Notes: generated from the sequence alone by a model not told the origin. DNA of 64,000 nucleotides from Pseudomonas sp. 31-12 (GCF_003151075.1 NZ_CP029482.1:248001-312000), one strand, 5' to 3'. Counted from the first letter of the stretch, positions 54,585 to 64,000 are shown. Numbers and translations: made by a program.

Positions 54585-55258
54585 TGGAAATCCTGACAAG
54601 TTTCTTCGTCAACATCGACTGGTACGAAATCTGGCTGGCCACCGGCGATACCTTGCTGATGCTTTTCGGTTCGTTGCTGTTCACCGTTTTGCTTGGCCTG
54701 CCGTTGGGCGTGCTGTTGTTCCTGTGCAGCCCGCGTCAGTTGCTGGAAGCCAAAGGCGTCTACGCGATGCTGTCGCTGATGGTGAACATCCTGCGTTCGC
54801 TGCCGTTCATCATCCTGCTGATCGTGATGATCCCGTTCACCGTGCTGATCACTGGCACGTCGCTGGGGGTTGCCGGTGCGATTCCACCGCTGGTGATTGG
54901 CGCTACGCCATTCTTCGCGCGACTGGTGGAAACCGCTCTGCGTGAAGTGGATCGCGGCATCATCGAGGCCACCCAGGCCATGGGCGCCACGACCCGGCAG
55001 ATCATCACCAATGCCTTGCTGCCGGAAGCCCGCCCGGGCATCTTCGCGGCGATTACGGTGACAGCCATTACACTAGTGTCCTACACGGCAATGGCTGGTG
55101 TGGTCGGCGCGGGTGGTCTGGGCGACCTGGCGATCCGTTTCGGTTACCAGCGTTTCCAGCCTGACGTGATGGTCGTGACCGTGATGTTGCTGCTGGTGCT
55201 GGTGCAAGTGCTGCAAACCGTCGGCGACAAGCTGGTCGTACACTTCTCACGTAAATGA
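54584..55258 (+). CDS. metI: Methionine ABC transporter permease MetI
   Basis: This is a 224-residue permease with five predicted helices. The coupling EAA-type loop is TQAMGATTRQIITNALLPEA near residue 128. It overlaps metN by one base (TGATG). It pairs with MetN and MetQ. Confidence 0.96.
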   Translation: MEILTSFFVNIDWYEIWLATGDTLLMLFGSLLFTVLLGLPLGVLLFLCSPRQLLEAKGVYAMLSLMVNILRSLPFIILLIVMIPFTVLITGTSLGVAGAIPPLVIGATPFFARLVETALREVDRGIIEATQAMGATTRQIITNALLPEARPGIFAAITVTAITLVSYTAMAGVVGAGGLGDLAIRFGYQRFQPDVMVVTVMLLLVLVQVLQTVGDKLVVHFSRK

Positions 55259-55320
55259 TCAATGAGCCGGCCATTCGCTGGCAGGCGCCGCAGACAGGCG
55301 CCTCACATGGAGTTAGCTGA

Positions 55321-56091
55321 ATGAAAAAACTACTCGTCGCGTTCGCAGCCGTTGCAGCGTTTTCCGCTCACGCGGACACCCTGACCGTTGCAGCCACCCC
55401 GGTCCCGCACGCAGAAATCCTCGAATTCGTGAAACCGGCCCTCGCCAAAGAAGGCGTGGACCTGAAGGTCAAAGTCTTCACCGACTACATCCAGCCGAAT
55501 GTGCAGGTTGCCGAAAAACGCCTGGACGCCAACTTCTTCCAGCACCAGCCGTACCTTGATGAGTTCAACAAGGCGAAGGGCACCAACCTGGTCGCCGTTG
55601 CCGGCGTACACCTGGAACCGCTGGGCGCTTACTCCAGCAAGTACAAAGCACTGACCGAGCTGCCAGGCGGCGCCAACGTGGTGATCCCGAACGACGCCAC
55701 CAACGGCGGCCGTGCGCTGTTGCTGCTGGCCAAGGCGGGTCTGATCAAGTTGAAGGATTCGAACAACATCCTCTCGACGGTCAAGGACATCACCGAGAAC
55801 ACCAAGGACCTGAAGTTCCGCGAACTGGAAGCCGCGACCATCCCGCGTGTGCTGACCCAGGTCGACCTGGCGCTGATCAACACCAACTACGCGCTGGAAG
55901 CCAAGCTTGATCCGTCCAAGGACGCGCTGGTCATCGAAGGCAACGACTCGCCTTACGTGAACATCCTCGTTGCCCGCCCGGACGACAAGGACAGCGAAGA
56001 CATGAAGAAACTGATTGCTGCCCTGCACAGCCCGGAAGTGAAAGCCTTCATTCTCGAGAAGTACAAAGGCGCGGTATTGCCGGCGTTTTGA
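55321..56091 (+). CDS. metQ: Methionine-binding protein MetQ
   Basis: This is a 256-residue NlpA-family substrate-binding protein. The signal peptide ends AHA near residue 19, without a lipobox cysteine, so it is probably a soluble periplasmic protein rather than a lipoprotein. VAATPVPHAEILEFVKPAL and NFFQHQPYLDEFN are the family landmarks. It is the last gene of the metNIQ operon and is followed by an intrinsic terminator. Confidence 0.94.
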   Translation: MKKLLVAFAAVAAFSAHADTLTVAATPVPHAEILEFVKPALAKEGVDLKVKVFTDYIQPNVQVAEKRLDANFFQHQPYLDEFNKAKGTNLVAVAGVHLEPLGAYSSKYKALTELPGGANVVIPNDATNGGRALLLLAKAGLIKLKDSNNILSTVKDITENTKDLKFRELEAATIPRVLTQVDLALINTNYALEAKLDPSKDALVIEGNDSPYVNILVARPDDKDSEDMKKLIAALHSPEVKAFILEKYKGAVLPAF

Positions 56092-56107
56092 TTGGCTGAT
56101 GGCAACT

Positions 56108-56142
56108 AAAAAGGGGTGCATTCAAATGCGCCCCTTTTTTTT
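56108..56142 (+). terminator. Intrinsic terminator of metNIQ
   Basis: AAAAGGGGTGCATT pairs with AATGCGCCCCTTTT around a short loop, followed by a T-run, 17 bp after the metQ stop. Confidence 0.9.
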
Positions 56143-56157
56143 GTGTCTGCGTCCGAC

Positions 56158-56250
56158 CCTGTGGGAGCGGGCTTGCCCGCGATGGCGGTGCATCAGCCAA
56201 CAGATGTTGAATGAGAAGGCCTCATCGCGGGCAAGCCCGCTCCCACAGGG
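56158..56250. repeat. REP doublet (GTGGGAGCGGGC type)
   Basis: CCTGTGGGAGCGGGCTTGCC and its inverse enclose about 50 bp, between the convergent ends of metQ and the sco gene. Confidence 0.85.
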
Positions 56251-56260
56251 ATTGCGGTGT

Positions 56261-56896
56261 TTATTTGCGGTTAAGCATCACCGGTAACTGCGCCACCAAC
56301 TTGGCGTTATTCAACGGTGCGCGAATGAACCCGCGCTGTGTCCCGTCCGGCCCGATCACCGCGAGGTTGCCGCTGTGATCAACTGTGTAATTCGGCTTGC
56401 TGGTGTCCGCCGGAATGAACGGAATACTCACCGCGTTGGCCAGTTTCTGAATGTCTTCAACCGACGCCGCCGTCAGGCCTTGGAACTGCGGATCGAAGTA
56501 GCCCAGGTATTGCTTGAGCTGCTGGGGCGTATCGCGATTCGGGTCGACGCTGACCAGAATGATCTGCAACTTGGCCACAGCCTCTGGCGGCAGTTCGCTC
56601 TTGATCTGACGCAGTTGGGCGAGGGTGGTCGGGCAAATGTCCGGGCAGAAGGTGTAGCCGAAGAACAGCAGCGACCACTTGTCTTTCAGCTCGTTGACCG
56701 CCACTGGTTTGCCGTCCTGATCGGTCATGGTCACGTTTGGCAGGTTGCGGCTTTGCGGCAGCAAAATGATCCCGGCGTCGATCAACGCCGTCGGATCGCC
56801 CTCGCCTTTGCCCGACAGCACTTTGTTGATGGTCAGGCCCATAACCAGCGCGATCAGGGCGACGAGGATGAAGACGGTTTTCTGAGTTCGAGTCAT
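56261..56896 (-). CDS. SCO1/SenC-family copper chaperone
   Basis: This is a 211-residue membrane-anchored thioredoxin-fold protein that delivers copper to the CuA site of cytochrome oxidase subunit II. An N-terminal helix (about 8-25) precedes the domain. The copper ligands are the CPDICP cysteines near residue 84 and His in [15 protein letters not shown] near 172. It overlaps the cyoE end by 4 bp and closes the oxidase assembly cluster. Confidence 0.94.
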   Translation of the reverse strand: MTRTQKTVFILVALIALVMGLTINKVLSGKGEGDPTALIDAGIILLPQSRNLPNVTMTDQDGKPVAVNELKDKWSLLFFGYTFCPDICPTTLAQLRQIKSELPPEAVAKLQIILVSVDPNRDTPQQLKQYLGYFDPQFQGLTAASVEDIQKLANAVSIPFIPADTSKPNYTVDHSGNLAVIGPDGTQRGFIRAPLNNAKLVAQLPVMLNRK

Positions 56897-57792
56897 AGGT
56901 TCAACAATAAGTAGTGGTCAACGAGCAGCGCGATAAACAGCAGGAACAAGTAGTAAATAGAGTACTTGAAGGTGTTGATCGCCGCGTGCGGCCGAGTGCC
57001 ACGGTACAGCACCACGGCCCATTGCAGAAACCTTGCGCCCAGTCCCAGGGCGCAAATCAGGTAGAGCATGCCGCTCATGTGAATCACGTACGGCATCAGG
57101 CTCACGGCCAGCAGCGCAAAGGTATAAAGCAGGATGTGGACCTTGGTGTAGTGTTCGCCATGGGTCACCGGCAGCATCGGAATGTCGGCCTTGGCGTATT
57201 CCTCTTTGCGGTGAATGGCCAGCGCCCAGAAGTGCGGCGGGGTCCAGGCGAAGATGATCAGCACCAGCAACAGTGGTTCGGCACTGACATGACCGGTAGC
57301 TGCGGTCCAGCCGAGCAGCGGCGGGGCAGCGCCGGCCAGTCCGCCGATGACGATGTTTTGCGGCGTCGCGCGCTTCAGGAAACCGGTGTAGACCACCGCA
57401 TAGCCGAGCAGTGAGGCCAGGGTCAGCCACGCCGTCAGTGGATTGGTGAACGCCAGCAGTATGGCTTGCCCAAGCACCGCCAATACCAAGGCAAACGTCA
57501 GCGCGGCCGCTGGCGACACTCGGCCTTCGGCCAGGGGACGTTTGTGCGTGCGGGCCATCACCGCATCGATACGCCGGTCCACCACATGATTCACCGCCGC
57601 CGCACCCCCGGCACACAACGCAATCCCCAAGTTGCCGAACACCAGCACCGTCCACGGCACTCCGGCGCGGGTCGCGAGGAACATGCCGACCAGCGAGGTG
57701 ATGAGCATCAGCACCACCACTTTCGGCTTGGTCAGCTCCAGGTAGTCACGCCAGATCGCCTGACTGTGACGTTCGCCGATCAGAGTCGCCAT
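56893..57792 (-). CDS. cyoE: Protoheme IX farnesyltransferase (heme O synthase)
   Basis: This is a 299-residue UbiA-family prenyltransferase, nine helices expected. It converts heme B to heme O, the precursor of heme A. The first aspartate motif is [20 protein letters not shown] near residue 67. [16 protein letters not shown] lies near 168. It overlaps ctaA by 13 bp and sco by 4 bp. In this locus it acts before CtaA. Confidence 0.95.
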   Translation of the reverse strand: MATLIGERHSQAIWRDYLELTKPKVVVLMLITSLVGMFLATRAGVPWTVLVFGNLGIALCAGGAAAVNHVVDRRIDAVMARTHKRPLAEGRVSPAAALTFALVLAVLGQAILLAFTNPLTAWLTLASLLGYAVVYTGFLKRATPQNIVIGGLAGAAPPLLGWTAATGHVSAEPLLLVLIIFAWTPPHFWALAIHRKEEYAKADIPMLPVTHGEHYTKVHILLYTFALLAVSLMPYVIHMSGMLYLICALGLGARFLQWAVVLYRGTRPHAAINTFKYSIYYLFLLFIALLVDHYLLLNL

Positions 57793-58859
57793 GGCATCTC
57801 TCCTTTTATTGTTATGGGCCCGGCTGAGTGTTTGCGCGGGCTGAACCGCCAGCGCGCAGGGGATTGCTGTTTGACCCGAACCAGGCTGGTTCGCGCGTGA
57901 TAATTGACCAGTACCATCGTCAGCAACAGTGCTGCGCCGCCGGCGTTGTGAGCGACGGCGACGGGCAGCGGCAGGTGAAAAATCACGTTGCTGATGCCCA
58001 GCGTTATCTGCGCCGCGAGGGCGATCAGCACCAGCCCGGCCAGACGCGTCATACCGACTACTTTCAATTGCCAGGCCAGCCCCAGCAACGCCAGCGTCAC
58101 CAGCATCGCGCCGATACGGTGGGTCAGATGAATCGCCGTGCGGGCATCGCTGTCCAGTTGCCCGCCGAGGTAATTGGGGCCGATGTGTTGAGTCAGGTGA
58201 AATCCGTTGGCGAAATCAGCCGGCGGCAGCCATTGCCCGTGGCAGGTCGGAAAGTCGATGCACGCCACCGCCGCATAGTTGGAACTGACCCAGCCACCGA
58301 GGGCAATTTGCAGGATCACCAGCAGCAACCCGGCCGTCGCCCAGTGCTGCAAACGTCGGGGCACGGTCAGCGCCGGCAGTACGCCGGACAGGCGCAACGT
58401 CAGCAAAAACAGCAGGCTCAAGGTCGCAAAACCGCCGAGCAGATGCCCGGTCACCACTTGCGGCCAGAGCTTGAGCGTCACCGTCCACATGCCGAACGCC
58501 GCTTGGGCGATCACCACCGCCAGCAGAAACAACGGCAACTTCACCGGTTGCCCCGGATGACGGCGATGCACCCAGGCACGACCGGCCAGCACCGAGATCA
58601 AAAGGCCGAGCGTGCCGGCGAAATAGCGGTGGACCATCTCGTTCCAGCCTTTGTGGGCTTCAACGGGCGCATCGGGAAAATGCAATTCGGCATGGGCCAA
58701 TTGGGCTTCGCTTTTCGGCACGCTGATAAAGCCGTAGCAACCGGGCCAGTCCGGGCAACCGAGGCCGGCGTGGGTCAGGCGGGTATAGGCGCCGAGCAAC
58801 ACCACAATCAGTGCCAGCAAGGTGGCAAACAGCGCGAGGCGAAATCCAGGTTTGGCCAT
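57780..58859 (-). CDS. ctaA: Heme A synthase (COX15/CtaA family)
   Basis: This is a 359-residue membrane protein with eight helices. It oxidises heme O to heme A. The first half has [19 protein letters not shown] near residue 26 and a heme-ligand histidine in [11 protein letters not shown] near 73. The second half has [10 protein letters not shown] near 244 and later [11 protein letters not shown]. It overlaps cyoE slightly. Confidence 0.94.
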   Translation of the reverse strand: MAKPGFRLALFATLLALIVVLLGAYTRLTHAGLGCPDWPGCYGFISVPKSEAQLAHAELHFPDAPVEAHKGWNEMVHRYFAGTLGLLISVLAGRAWVHRRHPGQPVKLPLFLLAVVIAQAAFGMWTVTLKLWPQVVTGHLLGGFATLSLLFLLTLRLSGVLPALTVPRRLQHWATAGLLLVILQIALGGWVSSNYAAVACIDFPTCHGQWLPPADFANGFHLTQHIGPNYLGGQLDSDARTAIHLTHRIGAMLVTLALLGLAWQLKVVGMTRLAGLVLIALAAQITLGISNVIFHLPLPVAVAHNAGGAALLLTMVLVNYHARTSLVRVKQQSPARWRFSPRKHSAGPITIKGEMPWRL

Positions 58860-58869
58860 GACGATGCCC

Positions 58870-59463
58870 TTATCCGATGTTCGACAGTTTCAGCAGATGC
58901 CGCAGGTCGTTGAGCAAGTCCTTACCCTTCACCGTCGGGTCATAACGCAGCACCAGATTGCCGTGCGGGTCGATGATCCACAGTTGCGGCGCGGTCTTGT
59001 CTCCCGCTGTTTTGGTGAACGTGGTCAGGTCCATTGGGTAGCGTTGCAGTTGCGGGTATTCGCGGGTCAGCTTGGCGTCGTAATCACTGCTTAGCGGTTG
59101 CGCCGCAGCCAACGCGTGACTGGCGCGCCCGGCATCGCGGCCGAGGCCGATCTGGATCTGCCGAGCCAGATAAACCAGTTGCTGGCAGTCCACCGAACAC
59201 TCCTTGGGCGCCGTGACCAGCAATTGCCAACGCTCCTCCTGCGCCTGCACGCCAAGGTCGGCGCGGGTCTGGCCGTTGCCGATCAGCTCGCCGTGATAAC
59301 TGCGGCCCTCCGGCACCCAGAACTGCAATTTGTACATGCCGGTGGCGAGGATCATCGGACCGATCACCCCAAGCAGGATCAGCAGCAACTGCAAGCGACC
59401 CTTGCGCCGACTCGCCGGCGTTTTCGCCTCAGACATGCTGGGTGGATTCATGGCCGCTCCCAT
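58870..59463 (-). CDS. Conserved membrane-anchored protein of the cytochrome oxidase locus
   Basis: This is a 197-residue protein with one N-terminal helix (about 28-50) and a periplasmic domain that resembles a degenerate Sco/thioredoxin fold: cysteines in KECSVDCQQ near residue 97 and PQLWIIDPHGNLVLRYDPT near the end. ATG 59463 is preferred because AAAGGAG lies seven bases upstream; starts at 59451 and 59436 are possible. It overlaps the SURF1 end by about 35 bp. A role in copper or oxidase assembly is suspected from context. Confidence 0.78.
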   Translation of the reverse strand: MGAAMNPPSMSEAKTPASRRKGRLQLLLILLGVIGPMILATGMYKLQFWVPEGRSYHGELIGNGQTRADLGVQAQEERWQLLVTAPKECSVDCQQLVYLARQIQIGLGRDAGRASHALAAAQPLSSDYDAKLTREYPQLQRYPMDLTTFTKTAGDKTAPQLWIIDPHGNLVLRYDPTVKGKDLLNDLRHLLKLSNIG

Positions 59464-60169
59464 GGTGTTTCTCCTTTGCGTTGTGCCAGCCGAGATAGAG
59501 ATAAAGGCCGAACAGGGCGATCGACATGGCGAACCACTGCACGGCATAAGCGATATGTTTTTCCGGCCCCATGGCCACCACCGGCCAATCGGCCTGGTAG
59601 GACGCGGGGCCGGTTTCTGCGCGTAATTCGTAGGCAAAACCGTCACGATCGAGCGCTGTCCACAGCTTGGCCGGTTCGACGGCGGTGATCAGTTGTGGCC
59701 AGGTGGTGGTGCTCGGATCGGCGTGCAATTGGAAAGTGGCGCCGGGGGAGACGTAGACCCAGGCATGCAGGCTCAAGGCCTGAGTCGGGGTGGTGAATTG
59801 GGGCGGGGTGCGCCGGTCCGGCCACGGCAGCCAGCCGCGATTGACCAGCAGCCAGAGCCCGGTCGCCTGATCCTGAAACGGTTGCAGCAGTTCGACGCCA
59901 ACCTTGCCGTCGCGCTGGCGGTTATCCAGCAGCAGGCTGTGCGCGGCATCGAACTGGCCGTGAATTCGAACCCGGCGAAAGGCTGGATCCTCGGTGTGTT
60001 GCAGCTCGGTACTGGCCATCGGATCCGCCGCGCGGCGCTCGGTGTAGCTTTGCAGCAGCGCGCTTTTCTCCGCGCCCCGGCTCAATTGCCAGAACCCCAG
60101 TGACACCAGCATGGGCAGCAATAACGCGACCACGAGGGTCGGCACGATGCCCGGCCGGAAGCGCTTCAT
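59429..60169 (-). CDS. SURF1-family cytochrome oxidase assembly protein
   Basis: This is a 246-residue protein with an N-terminal helix (about 9-28) and a C-terminal helix (about 213-232) around a periplasmic domain. LGFWQLSRGAEKSALLQSY and VNRGWLPWPDRR are SURF1 signatures. It assists insertion of heme A into subunit I. The start at 60169 is the ATG of MKRFRPGIVPT; the upstream open frame is not conserved-looking. Confidence 0.9.
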   Translation of the reverse strand: MKRFRPGIVPTLVVALLLPMLVSLGFWQLSRGAEKSALLQSYTERRAADPMASTELQHTEDPAFRRVRIHGQFDAAHSLLLDNRQRDGKVGVELLQPFQDQATGLWLLVNRGWLPWPDRRTPPQFTTPTQALSLHAWVYVSPGATFQLHADPSTTTWPQLITAVEPAKLWTALDRDGFAYELRAETGPASYQADWPVVAMGPEKHIAYAVQWFAMSIALFGLYLYLGWHNAKEKHHGSGHESTQHV

Positions 60170-60239
60170 GGCGCCGCCAGAAAGTCGCTGGTTGCGATAG
60201 CTATACTCAAGTGCATCGCCTTTCCCCCGGAGTCTCACC

Positions 60240-60443
60240 ATGCTCAAAGCAGCCATCGTCCTGATGCTGATTGCCACGGTTGTCAGCCTGTTCAGCGGCC
60301 TGTTTTTTCTGGTCAAGGACGACAGCAGCTCGAACCGCCTCGTCATTGCCTTGAGTGTTCGTGTTGCCCTGGCCGCTATAACCGTCGGCTTGATTGCCTG
60401 GGGTTTTTTCAGCGGCCAGCTGGTTTCTACTGCGCCTTGGTAG
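60240..60443 (+). CDS. DUF2909-family twin-transmembrane protein
   Basis: This is a 67-residue protein with two hydrophobic helices (about 4-25 and 36-59). It occurs in cytochrome oxidase loci of Pseudomonas. It is the only plus-strand gene in this block, divergent from SURF1 and convergent with subunit III, with 4 bp between stops. Function is unknown. Confidence 0.88.
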   Translation: MLKAAIVLMLIATVVSLFSGLFFLVKDDSSSNRLVIALSVRVALAAITVGLIAWGFFSGQLVSTAPW

Positions 60444-60447
60444 AGCC

Positions 60448-61335
60448 TCAGAGCACGTAGACGAAAACGAACAGCCCGATCCACACCACGTCCACGAAGT
60501 GCCAATACCAACTCGCCGCCTCGAAGCCGAACTGGTGCTCGTTATCGAAGTGCCCGCGCAGGACCCGCATCAGCATCACAAACAGAATGATGGTGCCCAT
60601 GGTCACGTGGGCGCCGTGGAACCCGGTGAGCATGAAGAACGTTGCACCGTAGATGCCCGAACCCAGGGTCAGGCCCAGTTCCTGATAGGCGTGGATGTAT
60701 TCTTCGGCCTGAAAACCGAGGAACGCGCAGCCCAGCAGCACGGTGATCGCCAGCCAGATTTTCAGTGCACCGCGATGGCCCTTTTTCAAGGCGTGGTGGG
60801 CGATGGTAATGGTGACGCTGGAACTCACCAGCAACACTGTGTTGAGCAGCGGCAGGCCCCAGGGACTGATGACGTCCTTGGGTGCCGGGAAGAGTTTCGG
60901 GTCCGGGTTGTTCAGCAGCGGCCAGACGAACTCGAAGTTCGGCCACAGCATGTGGGCGAGGCCTTTGGCGCCGTCACCGCCCAGCGATGGGCCAGTGATG
61001 TTGCGCACATAAAACAATGCGCCGAAGAAGGCGATGAAGAACATCACCTCCGAGAAGATGAACCAGCTCATGCCCCAGCGGAACGAGCGATCCATCTGCG
61101 CGCTGTACAACCCCTGACGACTTTCCTTGATCACCGTCCCGAACCAGCCGAACAGCATGTAGGCCAGCAGCAGGCCGCCGACGAAAAAGATCAGCGGGCC
61201 GTGGGATTCGGGGCGCGCAGCTTTCAGGTCGTTGAACCAGGTAGCCAGGCCGAACACGGTGACGAACATACCGACGGTGGCGATGATCGGCCATTTGCTC
61301 TGGGCCGGTACGTAATAGTGTTCATGAGTTGCCAT
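60448..61335 (-). CDS. coxC: Cytochrome c oxidase subunit III
   Basis: This is a 295-residue core subunit of the aa3-type oxidase with seven helices. WGMSWFIFSEVMFFIAFFGA is near residue 89, and the C-terminal WYWHFVDVVWIGLFVFVYV ends the chain. Its start lies 25 bp beyond the ctaG stop, with the AAGGAGAAC ribosome-binding site in between. It belongs to the coxB-coxA-ctaG-coxC operon. Confidence 0.96.
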   Translation of the reverse strand: MATHEHYYVPAQSKWPIIATVGMFVTVFGLATWFNDLKAARPESHGPLIFFVGGLLLAYMLFGWFGTVIKESRQGLYSAQMDRSFRWGMSWFIFSEVMFFIAFFGALFYVRNITGPSLGGDGAKGLAHMLWPNFEFVWPLLNNPDPKLFPAPKDVISPWGLPLLNTVLLVSSSVTITIAHHALKKGHRGALKIWLAITVLLGCAFLGFQAEEYIHAYQELGLTLGSGIYGATFFMLTGFHGAHVTMGTIILFVMLMRVLRGHFDNEHQFGFEAASWYWHFVDVVWIGLFVFVYVL

Positions 61336-61360
61336 TTATTGTTCTCCTTATCGGGCACGC

Positions 61361-61912
61361 TCAGCCGCCAGTGTTTACAGCCACCGGGGGATGTCGGGCG
61401 GTGATATCGAACAGCGTGTAGGACAGCGTCAGGTGCTTCACTTCCTTGGGCATGTCGCGGTCAACGATGAAACGTACCGGCATCTCGATCCGTTGACCGG
61501 GCTGCAGCACTTGCTGGGTAAAGCAGAAACATTCGGTCTTGTGGAAGTACGCCGCAGCATTGCTCGGCGCGATGCTCGGCACCGCCTGGGCGCTCATCGG
61601 GCGATCGGTCGGGTTGTGCGCGATGAAAATCATCTCGTTCACCGCCCCCGGGTTGGCCGTCAGCTCGTCACTCTTGGGATAGAAATCCCAGGACATGTCG
61701 GCGGCATTGGTCGACAGGAACTGCACGCGCACCTGTCGCGACGTGTCGACCGTCTGCTCGCCTTCGTACTGCCCGGAGGTCTTGCCATTGATGCCGAACG
61801 CCTTGCACATCACGTCGTAGATCGGCACCAGGGCAAAACCGAAGACAAACATCGCCACCACCACCAACAGCAGGCGCGTGATCAGCTTCTTCATCGAAAT
61901 CGAATCAGCCAT
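61361..61912 (-). CDS. ctaG: Cytochrome c oxidase assembly protein CtaG (Cox11 type)
   Basis: This is a 183-residue protein with one N-terminal helix (about 10-32). It inserts copper into the CuB site of subunit I. Copper-binding cysteines are in KTECFCFTQQ near residue 125, and PMSAQAVPSIAPSNAAAYF precedes them. It follows coxA after a REP element. Confidence 0.95.
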   Translation of the reverse strand: MADSISMKKLITRLLLVVVAMFVFGFALVPIYDVMCKAFGINGKTSGQYEGEQTVDTSRQVRVQFLSTNAADMSWDFYPKSDELTANPGAVNEMIFIAHNPTDRPMSAQAVPSIAPSNAAAYFHKTECFCFTQQVLQPGQRIEMPVRFIVDRDMPKEVKHLTLSYTLFDITARHPPVAVNTGG

Positions 61913-61952
61913 GATTTCCAGCCTCTACGCATAACCCGATAGGAGCGGGCCT

Positions 61953-62049
61953 TTGTGGCGAGGGAGCTTGCTCCCGCTTGGTTGCGAAGCGGCCCCAAAA
62001 GCTTGGCGTCTGCTTCGCGGCCGAGCGGGAGCAAGCTCCCTCGCCACAC
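61953..62049. repeat. REP doublet (GTGGCGAGGG type) inside the cox gene cluster
   Basis: TGTGGCGAGGGAGCTTGCTC and its inverse enclose about 55 bp with a second hairpin. It sits between coxA and ctaG within a same-strand gene set, so it could affect mRNA stability between them. Confidence 0.85.
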
Positions 62050-62077
62050 AAGCTCGCTTCCACAAAGGCAAGGCTGT

Positions 62078-63664
62078 TCATTTCACTTCCGGCGGTGTGG
62101 TGAAGGTGTGATACGGCGCCGGTGACGGGACGCTCCATTCCAGGCCTTCCGCGCCATCCCATGGTTTGGCCGGTGCCGGCTCGCCGCCGCGAATGGTCTT
62201 GATCACGATGAACAGGAAGAAGATCTGCGTGGCGCCGAACATGAATGCGCCGATCGACGACACCATGTTGAAGTCGGCGAATTGCAGGTTGTAGTCGGGA
62301 ATCCGCCGCGGCATGCCCGCCAGCCCCACGAAGTGCATCGGGAAGAACGCCATGTTCATGCCGATGAACGAGAGCCAGAAGTGCAGCTTGCCGAGGGTTT
62401 CGTCGTACATGTGGCCGGTCCATTTCGGCAGCCAGTAGTAGGCCGAGGCGAAGATCCCGAAGATCGCCCCCGGCACCAGTACGTAGTGGAAGTGCGCGAC
62501 CACAAAATACGTGTCCTGGTACTGGAAGTCCGCCGGGGCGATGGCCAGCATCAGTCCGGAGAAGCCGCCGATGGAGAACAGGATCACGAACGCCACCGCG
62601 AACAGCATCGGCGTCTCGAAGGTCAGCGAGCCCTGCCACATGGTGCTGGCCCAGTTGAACACCTTCACGCCCGTTGGCACCGCGATCAGCAGCGTGGCGT
62701 ACATGAAGAACAGCTCGCCCACCAGCGGAATGCCGACCACGAACATGTGGTGCGCCCAGACGATGAATGACAGGAAGGCAATACTGGCCGTGGCATAGAC
62801 CATCGAGGTGTAGCCAAACAGCGGCTTGCGCGAAAAGGCTGGAATGATCGAGCTGACGGCACCGAAGGCCGGCAGGATCATGATGTACACCTCGGGGTGA
62901 CCGAAGAACCAGAACACGTGCTGGAACAACACCGGGTCACCGCCACCGGCGGCACTGAAGAAACTGGTGCCGAAGTGGATGTCCATCAGCATCATCGTCA
63001 CGCAGCCGGCCAGTACCGGCATCACTGCGATCAGCAGGAACGCGGTAATCAGCCAGGTCCAGACGAACAGCGGCATTTTCATCAGCGTCATGCCGGGGGC
63101 ACGCAGGTTGAGAATGGTGGCGATCACGTTGATCGCGCCCATGATCGAACTGATCCCCATCAAGTGGATGGCAAAGATGAAGAACGTCACGCTTTCCGGC
63201 GCGTAGGTCGTCGACAGCGGGGCGTAGAACGTCCAGCCGAAGTTCGGTCCGCCCCCGGGGGTGAACAGGGTCGACACTAGCAGGATGAACGCCGCCGGCA
63301 GCAGCCAGAAGCTGAAGTTGTTCATCCGTGGCAGTGCCATGTCCGGCGCGCCGATCATCAACGGGATCATCCAGTTGGCGAGGCCGACGAAGGCCGGCAT
63401 CACCGCACCGAAGACCATGACCAGACCGTGCATGGTGGTCATCTGGTTGAAGAATTCCGGCTGGACGATCTGCAGGCCCGGCTGGAACAGTTCGGCGCGA
63501 ATCACCATCGCGAACGAACCGCCGAGCAAGAACATGGAGAACGCAAACCACAGGTACAGCGTGCCGATGTCCTTGTGGTTGGTGGTCAGCACCCACCGCA
63601 TCAGGCCTTTGGCGGGACCGTGGGCGTGGTAGGCATGACCATGGTCATCGATGACGGCGCTCAT
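62078..63664 (-). CDS. coxA: Cytochrome c oxidase subunit I (aa3-type)
   Basis: This is a 528-residue, 12-helix catalytic subunit. The low-spin heme ligand is in MTTMHGLVMVFGAVMP near residue 73. The CuB ligands and the cross-linked Tyr are in WFFGHPEVYIMILPAFG near 253, followed by WAHHMFVVG near 302. The two axial histidines are in VAHFHYVLVPGA near 388. It reduces oxygen to water and pumps protons. Confidence 0.97.
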   Translation of the reverse strand: MSAVIDDHGHAYHAHGPAKGLMRWVLTTNHKDIGTLYLWFAFSMFLLGGSFAMVIRAELFQPGLQIVQPEFFNQMTTMHGLVMVFGAVMPAFVGLANWMIPLMIGAPDMALPRMNNFSFWLLPAAFILLVSTLFTPGGGPNFGWTFYAPLSTTYAPESVTFFIFAIHLMGISSIMGAINVIATILNLRAPGMTLMKMPLFVWTWLITAFLLIAVMPVLAGCVTMMLMDIHFGTSFFSAAGGGDPVLFQHVFWFFGHPEVYIMILPAFGAVSSIIPAFSRKPLFGYTSMVYATASIAFLSFIVWAHHMFVVGIPLVGELFFMYATLLIAVPTGVKVFNWASTMWQGSLTFETPMLFAVAFVILFSIGGFSGLMLAIAPADFQYQDTYFVVAHFHYVLVPGAIFGIFASAYYWLPKWTGHMYDETLGKLHFWLSFIGMNMAFFPMHFVGLAGMPRRIPDYNLQFADFNMVSSIGAFMFGATQIFFLFIVIKTIRGGEPAPAKPWDGAEGLEWSVPSPAPYHTFTTPPEVK

Positions 63665-63746
63665 GGCTTGTCTCCTGCAAACAGATGGGCTGGGCAGGCC
63701 GGGGCGCGCTGCCCCGACCGGTTCCTTGGTTGCGCAATAGACCGGG

Positions 63747-64000
63747 TCATTTGCTTTCCGCCTGTTTCAGCTCCAGCACTTCTTTAGGAGTGACCATGTC
63801 GCCTTTGTTGTTGCCCCAGGCGTTACGTTCGTAGGTCACGACCGCTGCGATATCGACTTCCGAGAGCTGCTTGCCGAACGCCGCCATTGAGGTGCCAGGC
63901 TTGCCGTGGAAGACAATGCTCAGGTGATCCTTGATCGGGCCGGTAGCGATTTTCGAGCCCTTGAGTGCCGGGAACATCGGCGGCAAGCCTTGACCTTCGG
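63747..64000 (-). CDS. coxB: Cytochrome c oxidase subunit II, C-terminal end (5' part outside window)
   Basis: Only the last 84 residues are in the window; the frame stays open to base 64000. The segment has GLPPMFPALKGSKIATG with a methionine, then LSIVFHGKPGTSMAAFG and EVDIAAVVTYERNAWGN. This is the end of a fused cytochrome-c domain, making it a caa3-like subunit II with an attached heme. The CuA domain and heme motif lie outside. It is upstream of coxA on the same strand. Confidence 0.9.
   Translation of the reverse strand, partial: EGQGLPPMFPALKGSKIATGPIKDHLSIVFHGKPGTSMAAFGKQLSEVDIAAVVTYERNAWGNNKGDMVTPKEVLELKQAESK

Overview
The window is chromosomal DNA of a Pseudomonas, most likely of the P. 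fluorescens group. Gene content and order, high G+C, abundant REP/REPIN palindromes, the AlgB/KinB pair and an ErsA-type small RNA all point there. From memory of PAO1, the genes fall into blocks resembling PA0020-PA0032, PA5479-PA5505 and PA0105-PA0114. These lie on either side of oriC in that genome, so the window is probably origin-proximal with a rearranged order. No tRNA, rRNA, CRISPR array, prophage or complete insertion sequence was seen.

Region 1 (1-11.7 kb) holds the end of a LysM protein, dprA, tsaC, a quinone reductase, hemF and aroE. A choline-O-sulfate cluster follows: SulP transporter, choline-binding protein, choline sulfatase and a divergent LysR regulator. Eight exact DnaA-box 9-mers (TTATCCACA on either strand) lie in this first 10.5 kb; none was seen in the remaining 53.5 kb.

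Region 2 (11.7-27 kb) is transport and envelope biology. It has a CitMHS carrier, TerC, a Na/Pi cotransporter, an M16 protease, a DUF5924-type membrane protein, a four-gene MCE lipid-transport operon, a fused SpmA/SpmB-type protein and a GltP-type symporter. Within it, 14.8-15.8 kb is accessory-looking. It contains a DUF6124 gene with a highly structured leader whose ribosome-binding site sits inside a perfect palindrome, an orphaned start of a PAAR-type T6SS gene, and half a REP.

Region 3 (27-49 kb) is the AlgB/KinB region through polA, thrB and the zinc system. It includes an Ivy-type lysozyme inhibitor, a DUF1328 peptide, algB-kinB, an EAL protein, an AmpDh-like amidase, a GGDEF cyclase, dsbA, two cytochromes c and engB. 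A strong ErsA candidate sits between engB and polA with a sigma-22-like promoter, an intrinsic terminator and a predicted length of 132 nt. Zinc uptake follows: znuA divergent from zur-znuC-znuB, with a candidate Zur box between.

Region 4 (49-56 kb) has katE, then a visibly AT-richer gene for a secreted Vibrio-cholerae-cytolysin-like pore-forming toxin with a ricin-type lectin segment, then metNIQ. Region 5 (56-64 kb) is the aa3-type cytochrome c oxidase locus on the minus strand: subunits II (partial), I and III, with CtaG, SURF1, CtaA, CyoE and Sco for assembly, copper delivery and heme A synthesis.

The best candidates for follow-up are the DUF6124 leader RNA, the toxin at 51.3-53.1 kb, the DnaA-box cluster, and two unannotated small ORFs with strong ribosome-binding sites near 27.6 and 29.0 kb.
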